This document shows, in pieces, positions 50,226-62,966 of a DNA stretch of 64,000 nucleotides. Numbering within the stretch: the first letter of the stretch is position 1; every line of letters starts with the position of its first letter. The notes beneath the pieces were generated by a model that worked only from the letters and a program-made list of their open reading frames with translations, was not told the origin of the DNA and did no database searches. The position numbers and the translations under genes were made by a program. The DNA comes from Malania oleifera (lineage: Eukaryota; Streptophyta; Magnoliopsida; Santalales; Ximeniaceae), in NCBI RefSeq assembly GCF_029873635.1, contig NC_080422.1, forward strand, positions 7,223,764 to 7,287,763. The letters run 5' to 3'.

Positions 50226-53200
50226 CTAGATAGGACTGGTGGTAATGCCAATCGATAGACAATTGGACTCACTTTTTCAAGAATCTTGAATGGTCCAATA
50301 TACTTAGGGCTCAGCTTACCTTTCCTCCCAAACCTCATAACACCTTTCATCGGTGCCACCTTCAGGAACACATGATCTCCTACATCAAACTCTAATTCTC
50401 GTCAGCGAGTATCTGCATAACTCTTCTGCCGGCTCTATGCTGTTATGATCCTGTCCCTGATAATTTTGACTTTATCTTGGGTCTGCTGTATCAGCTCTAA
50501 CCCCAATATCTGTCTCTCCCCAATATCATCCCAGTATAACGAATATCGGCACCTCCTGCCATACAGCGCCTCATACGGTGTCATCCCAATGCTGGCCTGG
50601 TAGCTATTGTTATACGCAAACTCAACTAGTGACAAATACTGCATCCAATGACCTCTAAAGTCAAGCACACATGCTCGCATCATATCCTCCAAAATCTATA
50701 TCTTCCTCTCTGTCTGAAGATGAAAAGTTATGCTGAATGACAATTGAGAACCTATGGCCCTTTGCAGACTCTTCAAAAAACGAGATGTGAACCGTGGGTC
50801 TTTGTCTGAAACTATAGACACTGGGACACCGTGGAGCCTAACTATCTCCTGAATATATAACTCAGTCAATCTGTCCATGGAGTAGCTAACTCTGATTGGA
50901 AAAAAGTGGGCAGTCTTTGTCAGTCAATCCACCACTAGCCAAATAGTGTCCTGTCCACGCAACGCCGGTGGTAATCCTGTGACGAAATCCATCGCTATAT
51001 ACTCCCATTTCCACTCAAGAATGTGGAGTGGTTGCAACGATCCCGCGGATCTTTGATGCTCAGCCTTCACTTGCTGGCATGTCAAACACTGATCCACATA
51101 CTGGGCTATCTCCCTCTTCATGTTACTCCACCAGAAGGATTCTCGAAGATCCCTGTACATTTTTGTGCTACCTGGATGTACAGTATACAGGGACAATTGT
51201 GCTTCCTCCAGAATAACCTTCTTGATCTCAGGGTCAGCAAGAATGCATAACCTGGTACGAAACCTCAAGGCTCCATCACCTGAGATATTGAACTTTGTTT
51301 CCTGACCATCCTGTACCTTCCCCATAAGCTCTACTAATTCTGCATCATTCCTCTGAGCTACTTTAATTCTCTCCTATAGAGTCGGCTACAAAACCAAGTT
51401 AGCAATGAACGCCTAGTGATCGCCCTCTACTAGCTCCACACTGAGTCTCTCAAGATCCATCTGGATCGGATGCTGAATCTCCACTGCAAACACAGATAAA
51501 TCCCCTGATTTCCAGCTCAAAGCATCAGCGACCACATTAGCCTTCCCTGGGTGGTAGCTGATAGCGCAGTTAGCTCTAGCCATCTCCTCTACCTCATATT
51601 CAATTCCTTCTGCGTGAAAAAAATACTTTAAGCTCTTATAGTTAGTAAATATCTCACACCTACCCCCATATAGATAGTGTCTTCAAATCTTCAGCGCGTA
51701 AATAACCACTACCAATTCCAGATCATGGGTAAGGTAGTTCTTCTCATATTCTTTCAACTGTCGTGAGGCATAGGCTATCACTCTCCCCCGCTGCATCAAC
51801 ACGCAACCGAGCCCTTTATGCGCATCACTGTAAATCACGAACCCCTCTTCTCCTGAAGGAATCGTCAACACAGGCATAGTGATGAGTCGCTGCTTCAATT
51901 CTTGGAAGCTCTGTTCACATTCATCAGACCACTCAAACTTCACTCCCTTCCAGGTCAATCTGGTCAGTGGGTCTGACAGTCTAGAGAAGCCCTTAACAAA
52001 CCTGCAGTATTTCCCAACCAATCCTAAGAAACTCCTGATCTCGTGCACATTCTTTGGTCGTACCCAGTCTACTACCGCCTCAATCTTACTCGAATCAATA
52101 GAAATACCACCCCTGGATATAACGTGTCCAAGGAAGGTAACGTGTTCCAGCCAGAACTCACACTTCTTGAGCTTCACATATAATTTATTTTCTCTCAGCA
52201 CGTGAAGCACTATCCTTAAATGTTCCTCATGCTCCTCTGGGCTCTTCGAATACACTCATATATCATCAATAAATACTACCACAAACTGGTCCAAGTACTA
52301 GTGAAAAACCCTGTTCATCAGATCCATAAACACTATAGGAGCATTCGTCAACCCAAATGGCATAACCAAAAATTCACAGTGCCTATACCGTGTTCTGAAT
52401 GCCATCTTCGGAACATCTTCTACCTTGACTTTCCCCTGATGGTATCCAGAGCGTAAGTCTATCTTCGAAAAGATTTGTGTCCCCTATAATTGGTCAAACA
52501 AATCATCGATACGCGGGAACGACTTATTATTTTTAATAGTCACTTTGTTTATTTCTCGATAGTCGATGCACAACCTCATCGAGCCATCATTATTCCTCAC
52601 AAATAAAATCGGTGCTCCCCATGGCGACACACTGGGCCAAACAAATCCCTTAACTAATAGCTCCTGCAACTGCTCTTTCAATTCTTTCAACTCTGCCGGT
52701 GCCATTCTATACGACGCCTTTGAAATCGGCGCTGTCCCTAGAACCAGATCAATAACAAACTATACCTCACGATCAGGAGGTAGTGCCGGAAAATCCGCAA
52801 GAAATACATCAGGAAAGTCCCTCACCACTGGGATATCCTTCACCCTCAGCTCCCCTTTTGATAATGCCTTCACACAAGCTAAATATCTCTGACAGCCTTT
52901 TGATAGCAACCTACATGCCTGAATAGCAGACAATAACTGGGGTGGGGTGCGCACGCGTGATTCCACGAATCTGTACTCCTGTCCCTCTAGAGGTCTAAAT
53001 ACTACCACTCTCTGATGACAATCAATGCTAGCATAGTGGGCAGCTAGTCAGTCCATTCCCAAGATTACCTCAAACCCATGCATATTTAAAACCATCAGAT
53101 TAGCTGGCAAAGACCTCCCCTAAATATCCACTGGACAGTCTCTGAGTACCTTTCTACATATCTCAACAGCCCCAATCGGTGTAGCAATAGACAAACTAAT

Positions 53201-53300
53201 TTCTAACTGCTAAGGCTCAAACCCACAGAATTTAACATATTCTTGGGCGATAAAAGAATGAGTCACCTCAGAATCAAACAAGACAGTAGCTTTAATTGAC
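50226..53300 (-). pseudogene. A pol: protease, RT, RNase H, integrase
   Basis: Protease at about 53275 reads FDSEVTHSF, with Glu in place of the Gly of the DSG active site. RT has [23 protein letters not shown] and FIDD (52262-52273), followed at once by a stop. RNase H ([13 protein letters not shown]) and integrase ([32 protein letters not shown]) follow. GPFKILEKVSPIVYRL is the last part before the solo LTR at 50225. Several stops and shifts are present. Confidence 0.88.
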
Positions 53301-54382
53301 AGTATTGAAACAGTGCCTGTCACCACATCTCTCGCCGCCTCAGCATCTCCTGGCGTCAGTGCATAACTCGCGTCGAAGCAGTATTCCTATGTTGTCCACC
53401 TCAAGGTGCCTAGTAGCCTCCTCTATACGGTCGAGGAGTGGCCGCTACCACTGGCGGTGCTTGGCAGTTCCTCACAATATGCCCAGGCTGATGGCACTGA
53501 TAGCAAACAACCTCTCTCGCTCGGTACTCTCTTGGGTGCCTCCTCAAACATCTGGCACAAGGAGGGGGCATCTGTCTACTCCGTACTGCTCGATCTCTTC
53601 CTCCCTATTGTCTTCCCCCTCTGCTATCAAATCTCCTCCACGGCTCTCGACTGGACCCTACCTGAAAATCAGAAGGTGTTGGCCTCTTCCTCTGGCTCTG
53701 GGCTGCTGCGCCTTTTTGTATGCTGCTCTCAATCACCGCAGCCCTATCCATTATCTCCGAGAAGGTTTAAGCTCAGAAACCTACCACCTGCTCATACAAG
53801 TTCTGTCTCAGACCCTCCTCAAACTTCCTTGTCTTCCTCTCCTCATCTGGCACCATATATAGGGCAAATTGGGACAACTCAACAAATCTCGTTGCGTACT
53901 ACTGCACCGTCATAGACCTCTGTGTCAGATACAGAAACTTTGACGCCTTCCTACTTTTGACCATAGTGGGAAAGTACCGCTCGAAGAAAATCTCCCCAAA
54001 GTGACTCCACGTCATCGCTACAAGATCGGGCCTCTACTACTCAAGTACTCTCACTGACTTCCACCAGCGCTTTGCCTCCCCGGTCAATTTAAATGTGGCA
54101 AATAACACCCTTTGCTCGTCTGTACATGAGAGGACAGCTAGTATGTCCTCTATATGTTGAACCCAGTTCTCTGCTACCAGTGGGTCCGCTCCTCCAGCGA
54201 AAGACGGGGGTCGCATACGCGTGACTACTTGATCGTGCAGCTTCGCTCCCCGAGCTCCTGGCCATCTCAGCCATCACCTGCTGAGTGACGCTACACAATA
54301 CCGCATCAAGGTCTGCACCACCCATACTAGAAGGTTCTACTCCATCACCTCTCGTATTCGAGTTACTGTTCCCTGGATTCAT
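53301..54382 (-). pseudogene. A gag
   Basis: ATG at 54382 (MNPGNSNSNTRGDG). The frame shifts near 54240 and holds further stops. Gag-like GEAKRWWKSVRVLE and a zinc knuckle CYQCHQPGHIVRNC (about 53510) are readable in other frames. The long plus-strand frames across here are shadows. Confidence 0.8.
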
Positions 54383-54752
54383 CCTGCAAAGGAAACAGCT
54401 AATCTCAACATATAATCACTATCACACAACCCATACACTGCAATAACTCATAAATTATTCTTCTATTCACATCCTTAATCCCCATTTAAGATTTAGTCCT
54501 ACCACTCAGAAACAAAACCCAGCTTTAGTATCCATGATTTTCCTGAAATCACCACCCTAGGAAAAACACAGAAACAACCTTGGTACCCTTGTCTCTAGGC
54601 CGCAAGATAGAACCCTAAATTCTCACCTCATCCTTTAACAACCACTAACTCACAATTCAATCTACCCATCCTCTATTTCCCTCAAAATCCACTCCTATAC
54701 TTTGGTATTGTATTCCGCTGTTTATTAAAGTCTACAGAACCTAACAACCTAG

Positions 54753-54765
54753 GCTCTGATACCAA
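54753..54765 (-). other. primer-binding site of A
   Basis: TTGGTATCAGAGC on the minus strand, two bases from the 5' LTR. Confidence 0.9.
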
Positions 54766-54767
54766 AC

Positions 54768-57212
54768 TGTGACGCCCTGATTTTCATATAATTTTTTTTT
54801 AATAATAAATAAATAATCACTCGTCATCCACAATATCCACAAATCGGGCACGTCAACAATCCTACTGTCATTCATACGACCCGACTCGCATTGGGTACCG
54901 GGTAAAAAGTTATTTTATTATACAACCTAACAGCGAAATACAGTATATACATATCAGTCAGAATACAATATCCAGAGTACTAACATACATATTTACATAA
55001 TACTATCTCATACCAAAAAATGATACAACCCTAGGGAATCACACCTCCCTAGTCCAAACTCACCCTGTATATCAGGGTTCTAGCTCCTTACTATCATGGA
55101 GCTCTATCACCCGGTCAGTCTTTGTTCCCTAAAAAGTTTAGATAATTTGGGTGAGACACATCTTAGTAAGAAGGAATAAATTATTTATAGTGTGTGCCCA
55201 TATGAGTTCAGTTATAACATGCTTTACTTTTCAAAACAACATTTCATCTGAGAAAATACACTAATATTCACATTTTCATAATCATATAGATATACAACAC
55301 AAGATTTTATAGGCTTTAAAACCATTTCTCAAATTCAATGATTCCCAACACATAATTATCTGCGAAGTTCCTGAGAATAGAAAAGTTTATTCGCCCATAC
55401 AGGTAGCTTCCCTCTGCCCTAACACGTTATGCATCAGGGTATGGCCACATTTGATACCTATCAGGGCACTCACCTCACTCAGTAAGCCCTCAGGCGGAGA
55501 GTTTCACTTCGCCTCAATTATTTATGTCATTAACTCACACCATTCATTTCTCATATTTAACATTCTTTATTTCTCAATTTCCATTCTTTTTTTCATTTCT
55601 CATTTTAACCAATTTTATCATTCTTTCACTTTCCGTTTTCATTTTACTTTCCGGCTCATGAGTATCCTTGGTATCAAATACCAACATTGCGTTTGTAACT
55701 CATGGCCACCCTGAGGATCTTTCTATCCACGTCATGCTTCCCCCCATGGTCAAGGTTGTGTGGCCCGAAAGCTGGATCTAACCATGGTTGGTCGACCCGG
55801 TTAGATCAAATATCATATCACATATCGCGTCTGTAGTACGAATGACCGACCTATAACCCTAATCCGGACTCAGGGGGCTCAACAACCCTACAAAAATGGC
55901 TCAGTCAACTGTCATTCCACATGCTCAATGAGTCCGTGTGGTTGCACTAACACCACTAGCAACGGTACCGTGCTCAATATTATAACCATCCATCAGGGTT
56001 CACTACCACATACTCACAATCGTTATGCGGTATTGGCATTTTATCAATCATATTCCAGTATATCACAATTCAGTTCAATATAAATATTCTCATCGTTTTC
56101 TATGCACATTTCATCATCTCATAAAAACATATATCATATTTCACGTATTTTTTCACTTTTTCCCCAAAATACTTGTATCAATAATTTGTACAAACTCATT
56201 TCTCATGCAAATAATTTCCACTCACAAATAAATGCCACATTTCATTATTTTCCACTAAACACATCAATCATTCTCATTTCAATATTTTCTCAGAAAATAC
56301 CCATCAATATATTTCACATTTTTCAACACATGTCATGTGCCACATAGTTTTCATCTAATATTCATAATATATCAATTTCAGATTCCAAAGCATCACAAAT
56401 TAATATTACTTAAATGCCACACAATTTATCTAATATTTATATCATAATAATTTTCAAGCAAAATACAATATGTTCATTTTCATATATTAATCCAAACGAT
56501 AATTTTAAAAATATTGCTATAATTTATTCCACTTACCTGACTTACTAAGAGTCTTGTTAAGACCCAAATCCTATGCGCTTGGCGCTCGAAATTCAACTCC
56601 TGCAATTTGCATCTTCCCAAGATTAATTAATTCATTTTCTCAAAATAATACCCATCTAACCTTCCCTAGGCCCCATGTACTCCAAATTAACATTTAAACC
56701 AATATTTGACACCCCCACTTAATTTTCTGAATTTTGACTGTGGGTCCCAAAATTACACCCGCGGCGCTCACCCGAACCCTAAATTCCAGAAATCTTACTT
56801 CAACTCCAAATGCTCAACATTTTAGCATTTTTAAATTAATCTTAATTAATTAAAAATAAACCCCTTAATAACCCCTGTACCCCAAATTTGGGATTTTGCC
56901 CACGACGACCCCACAAGAATTTCGACCTGCTAGACTTGTAGAGAATCATTTCTAGATTCTCATTGTGGTGTTCGTTTGTCAATCGGACTTATAATTTGTA
57001 AGAAATTAAAGAAAAAAGGAAATTTGGCTTATCCTAGGAGATACGTTTACGTCGCTCCTACCACTGATCCGCTCCAGTAGAAATGACGGCAGCACAGAAT
57101 GGAGTGCAGCGGTATCTTTCAATTTTCGTTCGAGTAAAAATCCGTGACGAAATCGATGAGAGAGAATGAGAGGAGAGAGAGAGAGTCTGTGCGAGCAGGA
57201 AACAGAAGAAGA

Positions 57213-57243
<31 letters not shown>

Positions 57244-57484
57244 AAGAAGAAGAAAGAACAAAAAAAGAAAACCAAAAGTAAAAAAAATGAATCTTGTGGA
57301 GAAGAATAATAATAATATATTTAATTAATATTAATAATAATACATTTTATTAATAAAAATAAAAATAAATTATTATTATTATTATTTTAAAATCCAATTA
57401 ATTAATTAATTAACTAATTAATTAATTATTATTTTTTTGGAATCACCCCACTAATCTTGTATAGCCCTTTTTGGGGTTATTACA
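54768..57484 (-). repeat. 5' LTR of A
   Basis: 2,717 bp, tgtgacgccc to ggggttattaca, collinear with 33501-37865. The leader part has a GAA microsatellite (57217-57255). TGAGAC repeat at 55152-55165. Confidence 0.92.
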
Positions 57485-58156
57485 AGCCGGGTCAGATTCT
57501 CCTTGGCTGGACATAGGGTAGAAGCTCTCCCTCTTCATTTATAATATTTTATTTCTCTCATTCTATTAACAACTCCCTCTTCTCCTTTCCCTTGGCTCCC
57601 CTCACTCTCTTCTCTTCCCTCTTTCCCTTCTCTTCTCTTTCTCCTTTTCTTTCGGCCCCAACTCCTCTCCTCTTTTCCCTTCTCTCTTCTCCCTTTCTCT
57701 TCTCCCAGTCCTTCTCTTCCTCTCTTCTCTCTTCTCATTCTCTTCTCAGTTTTAGTTTTTTTTCCCTTCTCTATTTTGTCTCTTGCCTTGCTGTGCTGTC
57801 GTGAACTTCCTCAAACCTGGAGCTCTCGCTGTCATTCTGCTACCACTACCTACTGCTGCATTTTCCCTGCAACCCAAGATCCTCCTTGCCCTGCCTACTT
57901 CTATAGCTGCTTCCAGCCACCCGAGGCTCTGTTGCCCCAAGGCTCCTCCTTCTTCCCAAGGCTGCTTCCCCTATGTGCTGCAATCTCCCCTACTCACGGC
58001 CAGCTGCTGCTGCCTCCTACCTTCCCTCCACTACTGCAGTTTCAACACACATCCAGCCAACCCGAGAGCCTGCTATAGCCGTGCACCCCTGTGGCTAGCC
58101 ACCCGCTACTCCGAGCTACAGCCACCTACTACTCCAAGCCACAACCTGCTACCCGA

Positions 58157-58205
<49 letters not shown>

Positions 58206-59081
58206 CCTTTTATTTTGTTTTTTTTGCCTTATTTTTGCTATTAAATAATTAAATGAATCTTGTTATTTTTCATTGAGTTTTAGTTAAAGTTTGAAGCTTT
58301 GAATCTTTTTGTGGGTATTATTAGTATTATTAAAGTTTATTTATTTATTTTTCTCTCAAATAAATGTCGCATTAGATTTAATTATTGTTCGATTTATTTA
58401 GCTAATTAATTAAAGTCCAGTTTATCTAAAAAAAATAACAAAATACAAAAAAAGGAAAATATATATATTTTTTTAGAAGTTAAATTAGTAGTTTTCCTTA
58501 AATTTTAATCTTGTTTGTCGAAGTTTGATTTAGTTTAGGTTTAATCTTATTAAAGTTCTCATTTTTATCGTGTTCAGTTATCGTTTAAGTTGTTAAAGCG
58601 TTAATTTTTGTTTGAGTTCTTGTTTGCATTTAAGTTTTGATTTTTATTCAAATTCTTAATTTTGTTAAAAGTTTGGTTTTTATTGTTCACGTTTGTGGTT
58701 GATTGAGTTTTTTTTTTTATCATCATTGCATGTTTTAATTACGTAGGAAAGTTATCATCTTTAGTTTTCATTTCGAAGTTCAACGTGTGTTTCAATTTTT
58801 CCCTAGTTAATTATAGGATTTTTGTGTCTCGTTATTTAATTCAGTGCGTGTTAGGTTAAAGTTTAAATTGCATGTTATTTTAAGTCGTTAAAGAAAACCT
58901 CAAACAATCTAAGAACCCGAATCTGAACTGAGTTTAGTGACTTTTTATTTTCGATTGTATGTAAAATTTTGAATTTAACCGCATTCCCTGAGGAGATGAT
59001 TTGGCCTTTGGACTTAATATTACATGATAGAACTCCTATACTTAGGATAGCTTCTAAGCTGTTCATTTTTAAAATAAGTCA
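57485..59081 (+). repeat. outer TGATTACGCG-type LTR, right part
   Basis: It begins with the duplicated site agccg, then continues the LTR cut at 33500. It holds CT-rich DNA (57590-58205), then a T-rich part, then cattccctgaggaga (about 58982) and an end at aataagtca (59081). The same blocks end the copy at 36235. The flank at 33065-33069 (gggtg) does not match atgcc after 59081, so the outer insertion site is not resolved. A CT microsatellite lies at 58160-58202. Confidence 0.7.
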
Positions 59082-60330
59082 ATGCCAATATATACAAGTG
59101 GCCAAGGGAGGACTTTGGCAGTGGTCCGACCAAGTCGAAGCCCTATGCTTCAAAGGGCCAAGATACTACAGTGGGGTGTAGAGGCTCTGGTGGCTAATGT
59201 ATATAATTTGCATGGAATTGAAATGCTTGACAGGTCTTAGCGTACTCCATGGAATCATGCACCATCGTGGGCCAATAGTATCTCATCCTTTTGATTTTAT
59301 GGTGAAGTTTCAGACCGGATTGATGTGCGCTGCACATGCTAGAGTGAGCTTACTCTAAAGCTTGCTTTGCCTCTTCACAACTTAAGCATCGTAAAAAGAG
59401 TCCATCGAAGGATCTTCGATACAATGTATCTTTGTAGTATATGAATCGGGCAGCGCATCGACGCAACTTTATCCTATGACGACAATCTTCAGGAAGACTT
59501 CCATGAATCAGATAGTCAATAATGGGTTATCACTAGTCCTCAGTTTCAATGACGTGAACGAATACAACATTTGTTTCTTCTTCTTCTTCTTCTTCTTCTT
59601 CTTTTTCTTCTTCATCTTCAATTGGTGGCATGACCCATTTCTGGATACAACAATGATTGTTGTTTGGCTATCTGATTTAGCTAGTGAGGTGGCCAAGTTG
59701 GCTAGCGCATCTGCTCGACAATTTTCCTTCCTTGGGATATGATCCAAGACAATGCTCTCAAACTCTTCCAGTAGACATTGGGCGTACTTGTGGTATGGCC
59801 CAAGACCCTCCTTTTTTACGTTGTATCATCCAGAGAGCTGGTTGATGACGAGTTGTGAGTCATCGTATACTTCAAGCATAGGAATCTTCGTGTCAGTGGC
59901 CATTTAGAGACCAATGATCAATGCTTGATATTCAACGACGTTTTTTTTAGCATAGATCACATAGGATGAATGCGTATGACAGCACTTGGCGTTGAGAAGT
60001 GACAAATACCACGTCGGCACTAGCACCATCGCGTCGTGCTGCTGCGTCGAAGTACATTGCTCATGGTGGCAATATGTCTATTTGGATTTTTTCTTCAGCT
60101 AGGAGTTCTTCTATGAATTCCCAATTGGATGGAGCTGGATGATCCGCCAAAAAGTTGGCAAGAGCTTGCTCCTTAACTACTTTCTAAGGCACGTAGATGA
60201 TGTCATAACTTTGCAGTGTGAGTGCCCACTTAGCTAGTCATCCGGACAAGACCGAGAGTATATATTTCACTGGGTCAGCTCTTGCAATGAGGTGGATCAT
60301 GTGGGATTGCAAGTAATGCTTTAGCTTATC
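59082..60330 (-). pseudogene. Tat-type pol remnant: second RNase H and start of integrase
   Basis: Minus-strand reading, right to left: ARADPVKYIL (end of the first RNase H), MYFDAAARRDGAS and VVEYQALIIGL (second, archaeal-type RNase H of Tat elements), and DHIPRKENCRADALANLA. A zinc-binding integrase start follows, then FDLVGPLPKSS, cut at 59082. A TTC microsatellite (59573-59606) lies in it. Stops occur throughout. It is interrupted on the right by the LTR of C at 60331. Confidence 0.8.
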
Positions 60331-62966
60331 TGCAACGCCCCCATTTTCATACCATTTTTTTTTTCATTTAATAAACACATCACATATTGGCCACGTCAAC
60401 CATTGATACCATAAAACATAACCCGACCCGAAAGTGGGTATTGGGTATAAAATCATACTCATATACATAATCCTAACAGCGGAAGTCATTTCAGAAACAT
60501 AAACATACCACAGCAAATACACTTACCAGAGTACTACCGTCCATATATACAAGTCAACCACAGAAACTATAGGGGAATCAAACCTCCCCAACTCAAAATA
60601 CTCACACTGACTTCTCAAGGTATTGATTCCCCTCTACCTCGAAGCTTTATCATCGAGTTTATCTCGATTTCTTGAAATATTTAAATGATTGGGTGAGACA
60701 CATCTCAGTAAGACAAAATAAATTATCTATAGTGTGTGGCAATATGAGAACATATATTCGTTTCAGTAATAGTATCTCTTGAGAAAATATACAATTTCAC
60801 AATCATAATCATATAAATGTACAATACAAGCTTTTATAAGCTTTTACTTCCATTTCAAAAATCATTCGTTCGTAACCTAATTTACCGACGAAGTTCCTAA
60901 GAATAGGGAAGCTCACCTGCCTATACAAGTAGCCTCTCTCTGCTCAGATATCGTTTGCAGCCTGGCGTGATTAACTCGGGTTCAGTTACAACCGATACTA
61001 ATTAGGTCACTCACCTTACTCAGTAAGCCCTCTAGCAGTGTGTTTTACTATGCTTAAATTGTTTATTAACTCACGCTATATCATTTCTCATTTTATTTAT
61101 CGTTCTTATTTTCATTTTATTTCCATTTTTATTTCATTTCCATTTCCTTTTCATTTTCCACTTCCATGTCTAGCTTATAAGTGTCACTAGTCACTAATAC
61201 ATCTGTGTCTGTACTCATGGTTGCCCTGAGGATAACTCTCCACGTCATGCAATCCCCCATGAATAGGGTTGTGTGGCCCGAAGGCTGGACCTAACCGCAG
61301 TTAGTCGACCCGGTTAGGTCAACTAACATCATATATCCCATGTCTGTAGTACGAGTAGCTGGCCAAAAGCCCTGATCCAGACTCAGGGGGCACAACAACT
61401 CTACTATACAGCTCAGTCTACTATTACGCCACATGCTCCACGGGCCCGTGTGGTTGCACTAACTCCACTAGAAACGGCATCGTTCTCAATATCACTACTC
61501 ACCATTAGGGTTTCCATATCCATCCATCAGGGTTATCACGGCCACATACCAACAATCATTATGTGGTATTGACATTTCATCAATCACATGTCTGTCTTCC
61601 CCTTTCGGTATTTCACATTTCATTTCTTATAATTTAATATTCATATTGCAGAATTAATGGTGCAATATTCACATTTCACATAGTCACATTTTCCATAACC
61701 ATATCTCATATTCACATTTCTCATTTTCATATTGCAGAATTAACATTGCAATATTCACATTTCACATATTCACATTTCCCATAATCATATTTCTCATTTT
61801 CATATTGCAGAATTAACATTGCAATATTCACATTTAATATATTCACATTTCCCATAATCATATTTCTCATATCCACATTTCAATATCAGTATTGTAGAAT
61901 TTTACATTGCAATATTCACATTTCTTACATTCATATTTCAATATCAGTATTCTCAACACATTTCACCATTTCAATGATATTTTCTCAATTCATAATTCAT
62001 TTAATCTCATACTATCATATACATATCTTATTTCACAATTACTTAGTATTTCTCAATACACATTGTCATATCTCAGAAGATACATTTCCTGTACATTTCA
62101 CTTTCATCATTTTCCCACATTTTAATTCTCATATCAAAACACATTGCAGTATCCCATATTTCACAGGGTAATTCAATTAACTCAGTTTAAACATTTTTCA
62201 ATATAAATCATATATCACACATATTTCATCTGATATTTATATCATAATAAATTCCAGGTAAAATACATAATACCATTTTCACATATTACTCAATCCATAA
62301 TTTTCATAAATAAACTGCTATAATTTATTCCCCTTACCTGACTTACTCAGATTTTGCTAAAACACTTAATTTCTACGCCCCTTGGCATTCGCTGCCCAAA
62401 AACCTACAATTCATATTTTCCCAAATTATTCAACACCACTCTGAGAATAATTTCCATTTAACACTTCCTACATTTCATATACTCCAAATTAACTTAAAAC
62501 CCCTTAAATACACCACTTACCCTGGTTTTGGGATGGTGCCCCGAAATCCCAAACCAAAAATCTGTTCCGCATAGGTTGCAAAGAATCTTCCCAAGAACCC
62601 CGGGTGGTTCCTCATCATCAATTCAACCTAAAATGAGTTCAGAATCAAAGGAAAAATGGAAGGGGTTTCGTGGGGTTTCGTAGGTTTCGAAGAGAGAAAA
62701 AGAAGGAAAATTTGTTTTTAAGAAATATGTCTAGTGGCTCTCCTTATAAAACTCACTGCAGAGAAAACTGTCACCAATTTTCTCTAACCCTTAGAAAACT
62801 GTCGTCGATTTTCTATTTAACCAGCCCGATTTTAACCATTTACCCGTTACCGTCTCACGGTAAAAACCAAAAGTGTCGCCAGTTTTCTGACCGATTTTCT
62901 TCCTTTTCAACGAAAAATCATCTTTTTCTATTTTATTTTATTATTTTATTTTCCCAGGTCTCTACA
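60331..62966 (-). repeat. 3' LTR of chromovirus C
   Basis: 2,636 bp from tgcaacgccccc to aggtctctaca. It is followed by the polypurine tract (minus AAGGAGGGGAGAA, 62967-62979) and an AAATTTCGAGGACG-type block. It has the TGAGAC repeat (60694-60707), one ACTTGTATAGGC-type module (about 60890-60935) and a run of cacatttc-type short repeats at 61600-62000. Confidence 0.88.

Larger units (their letters stand above)
33501..57484 (-). mobile_element. chromovirus A (Tekay/Del type), carrying nested insertions
   Basis: LTRs at 54768-57484 (5') and 33501-37865 (3', enlarged by an insertion). Primer-binding site at 54753-54765, gag from 54382, pol 53.3-50.2 kb continuing at 38406-38130, polypurine tract at 37866-37878. 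The target duplication is agtcg (33496-33500) and agccg (57485-57489), one C/T difference. Target sequence on both sides belongs to one TGATTACGCG-type LTR, which confirms the insertion. Without inserts the element is about 10.5 kb. The two LTRs differ at several percent of sites by eye, so it is not recent. Confidence 0.9.

Noticed and set aside
53296..53915. Two long plus-strand frames (188 and 169 codons)
   Set aside because: They overlap gag of A in antisense, have no family resemblance and low-complexity composition.
57006..57275. Poly-Phe/Leu frames
   Set aside because: They are translations of a GAA/TTC microsatellite in the 5' LTR of A.
57535..58244. Frames of up to 153 codons rich in Ser, Leu, Arg or Glu
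   Set aside because: They are translations of CT/GA-rich LTR leader DNA.
33070..59081. Outer LTR as the 3' LTR of the adjacent Tat-type element
   Set aside because: The Tat pol breaks off in the middle of integrase at 59082 with no polypurine tract, and the LTR appears to be in the opposite orientation.
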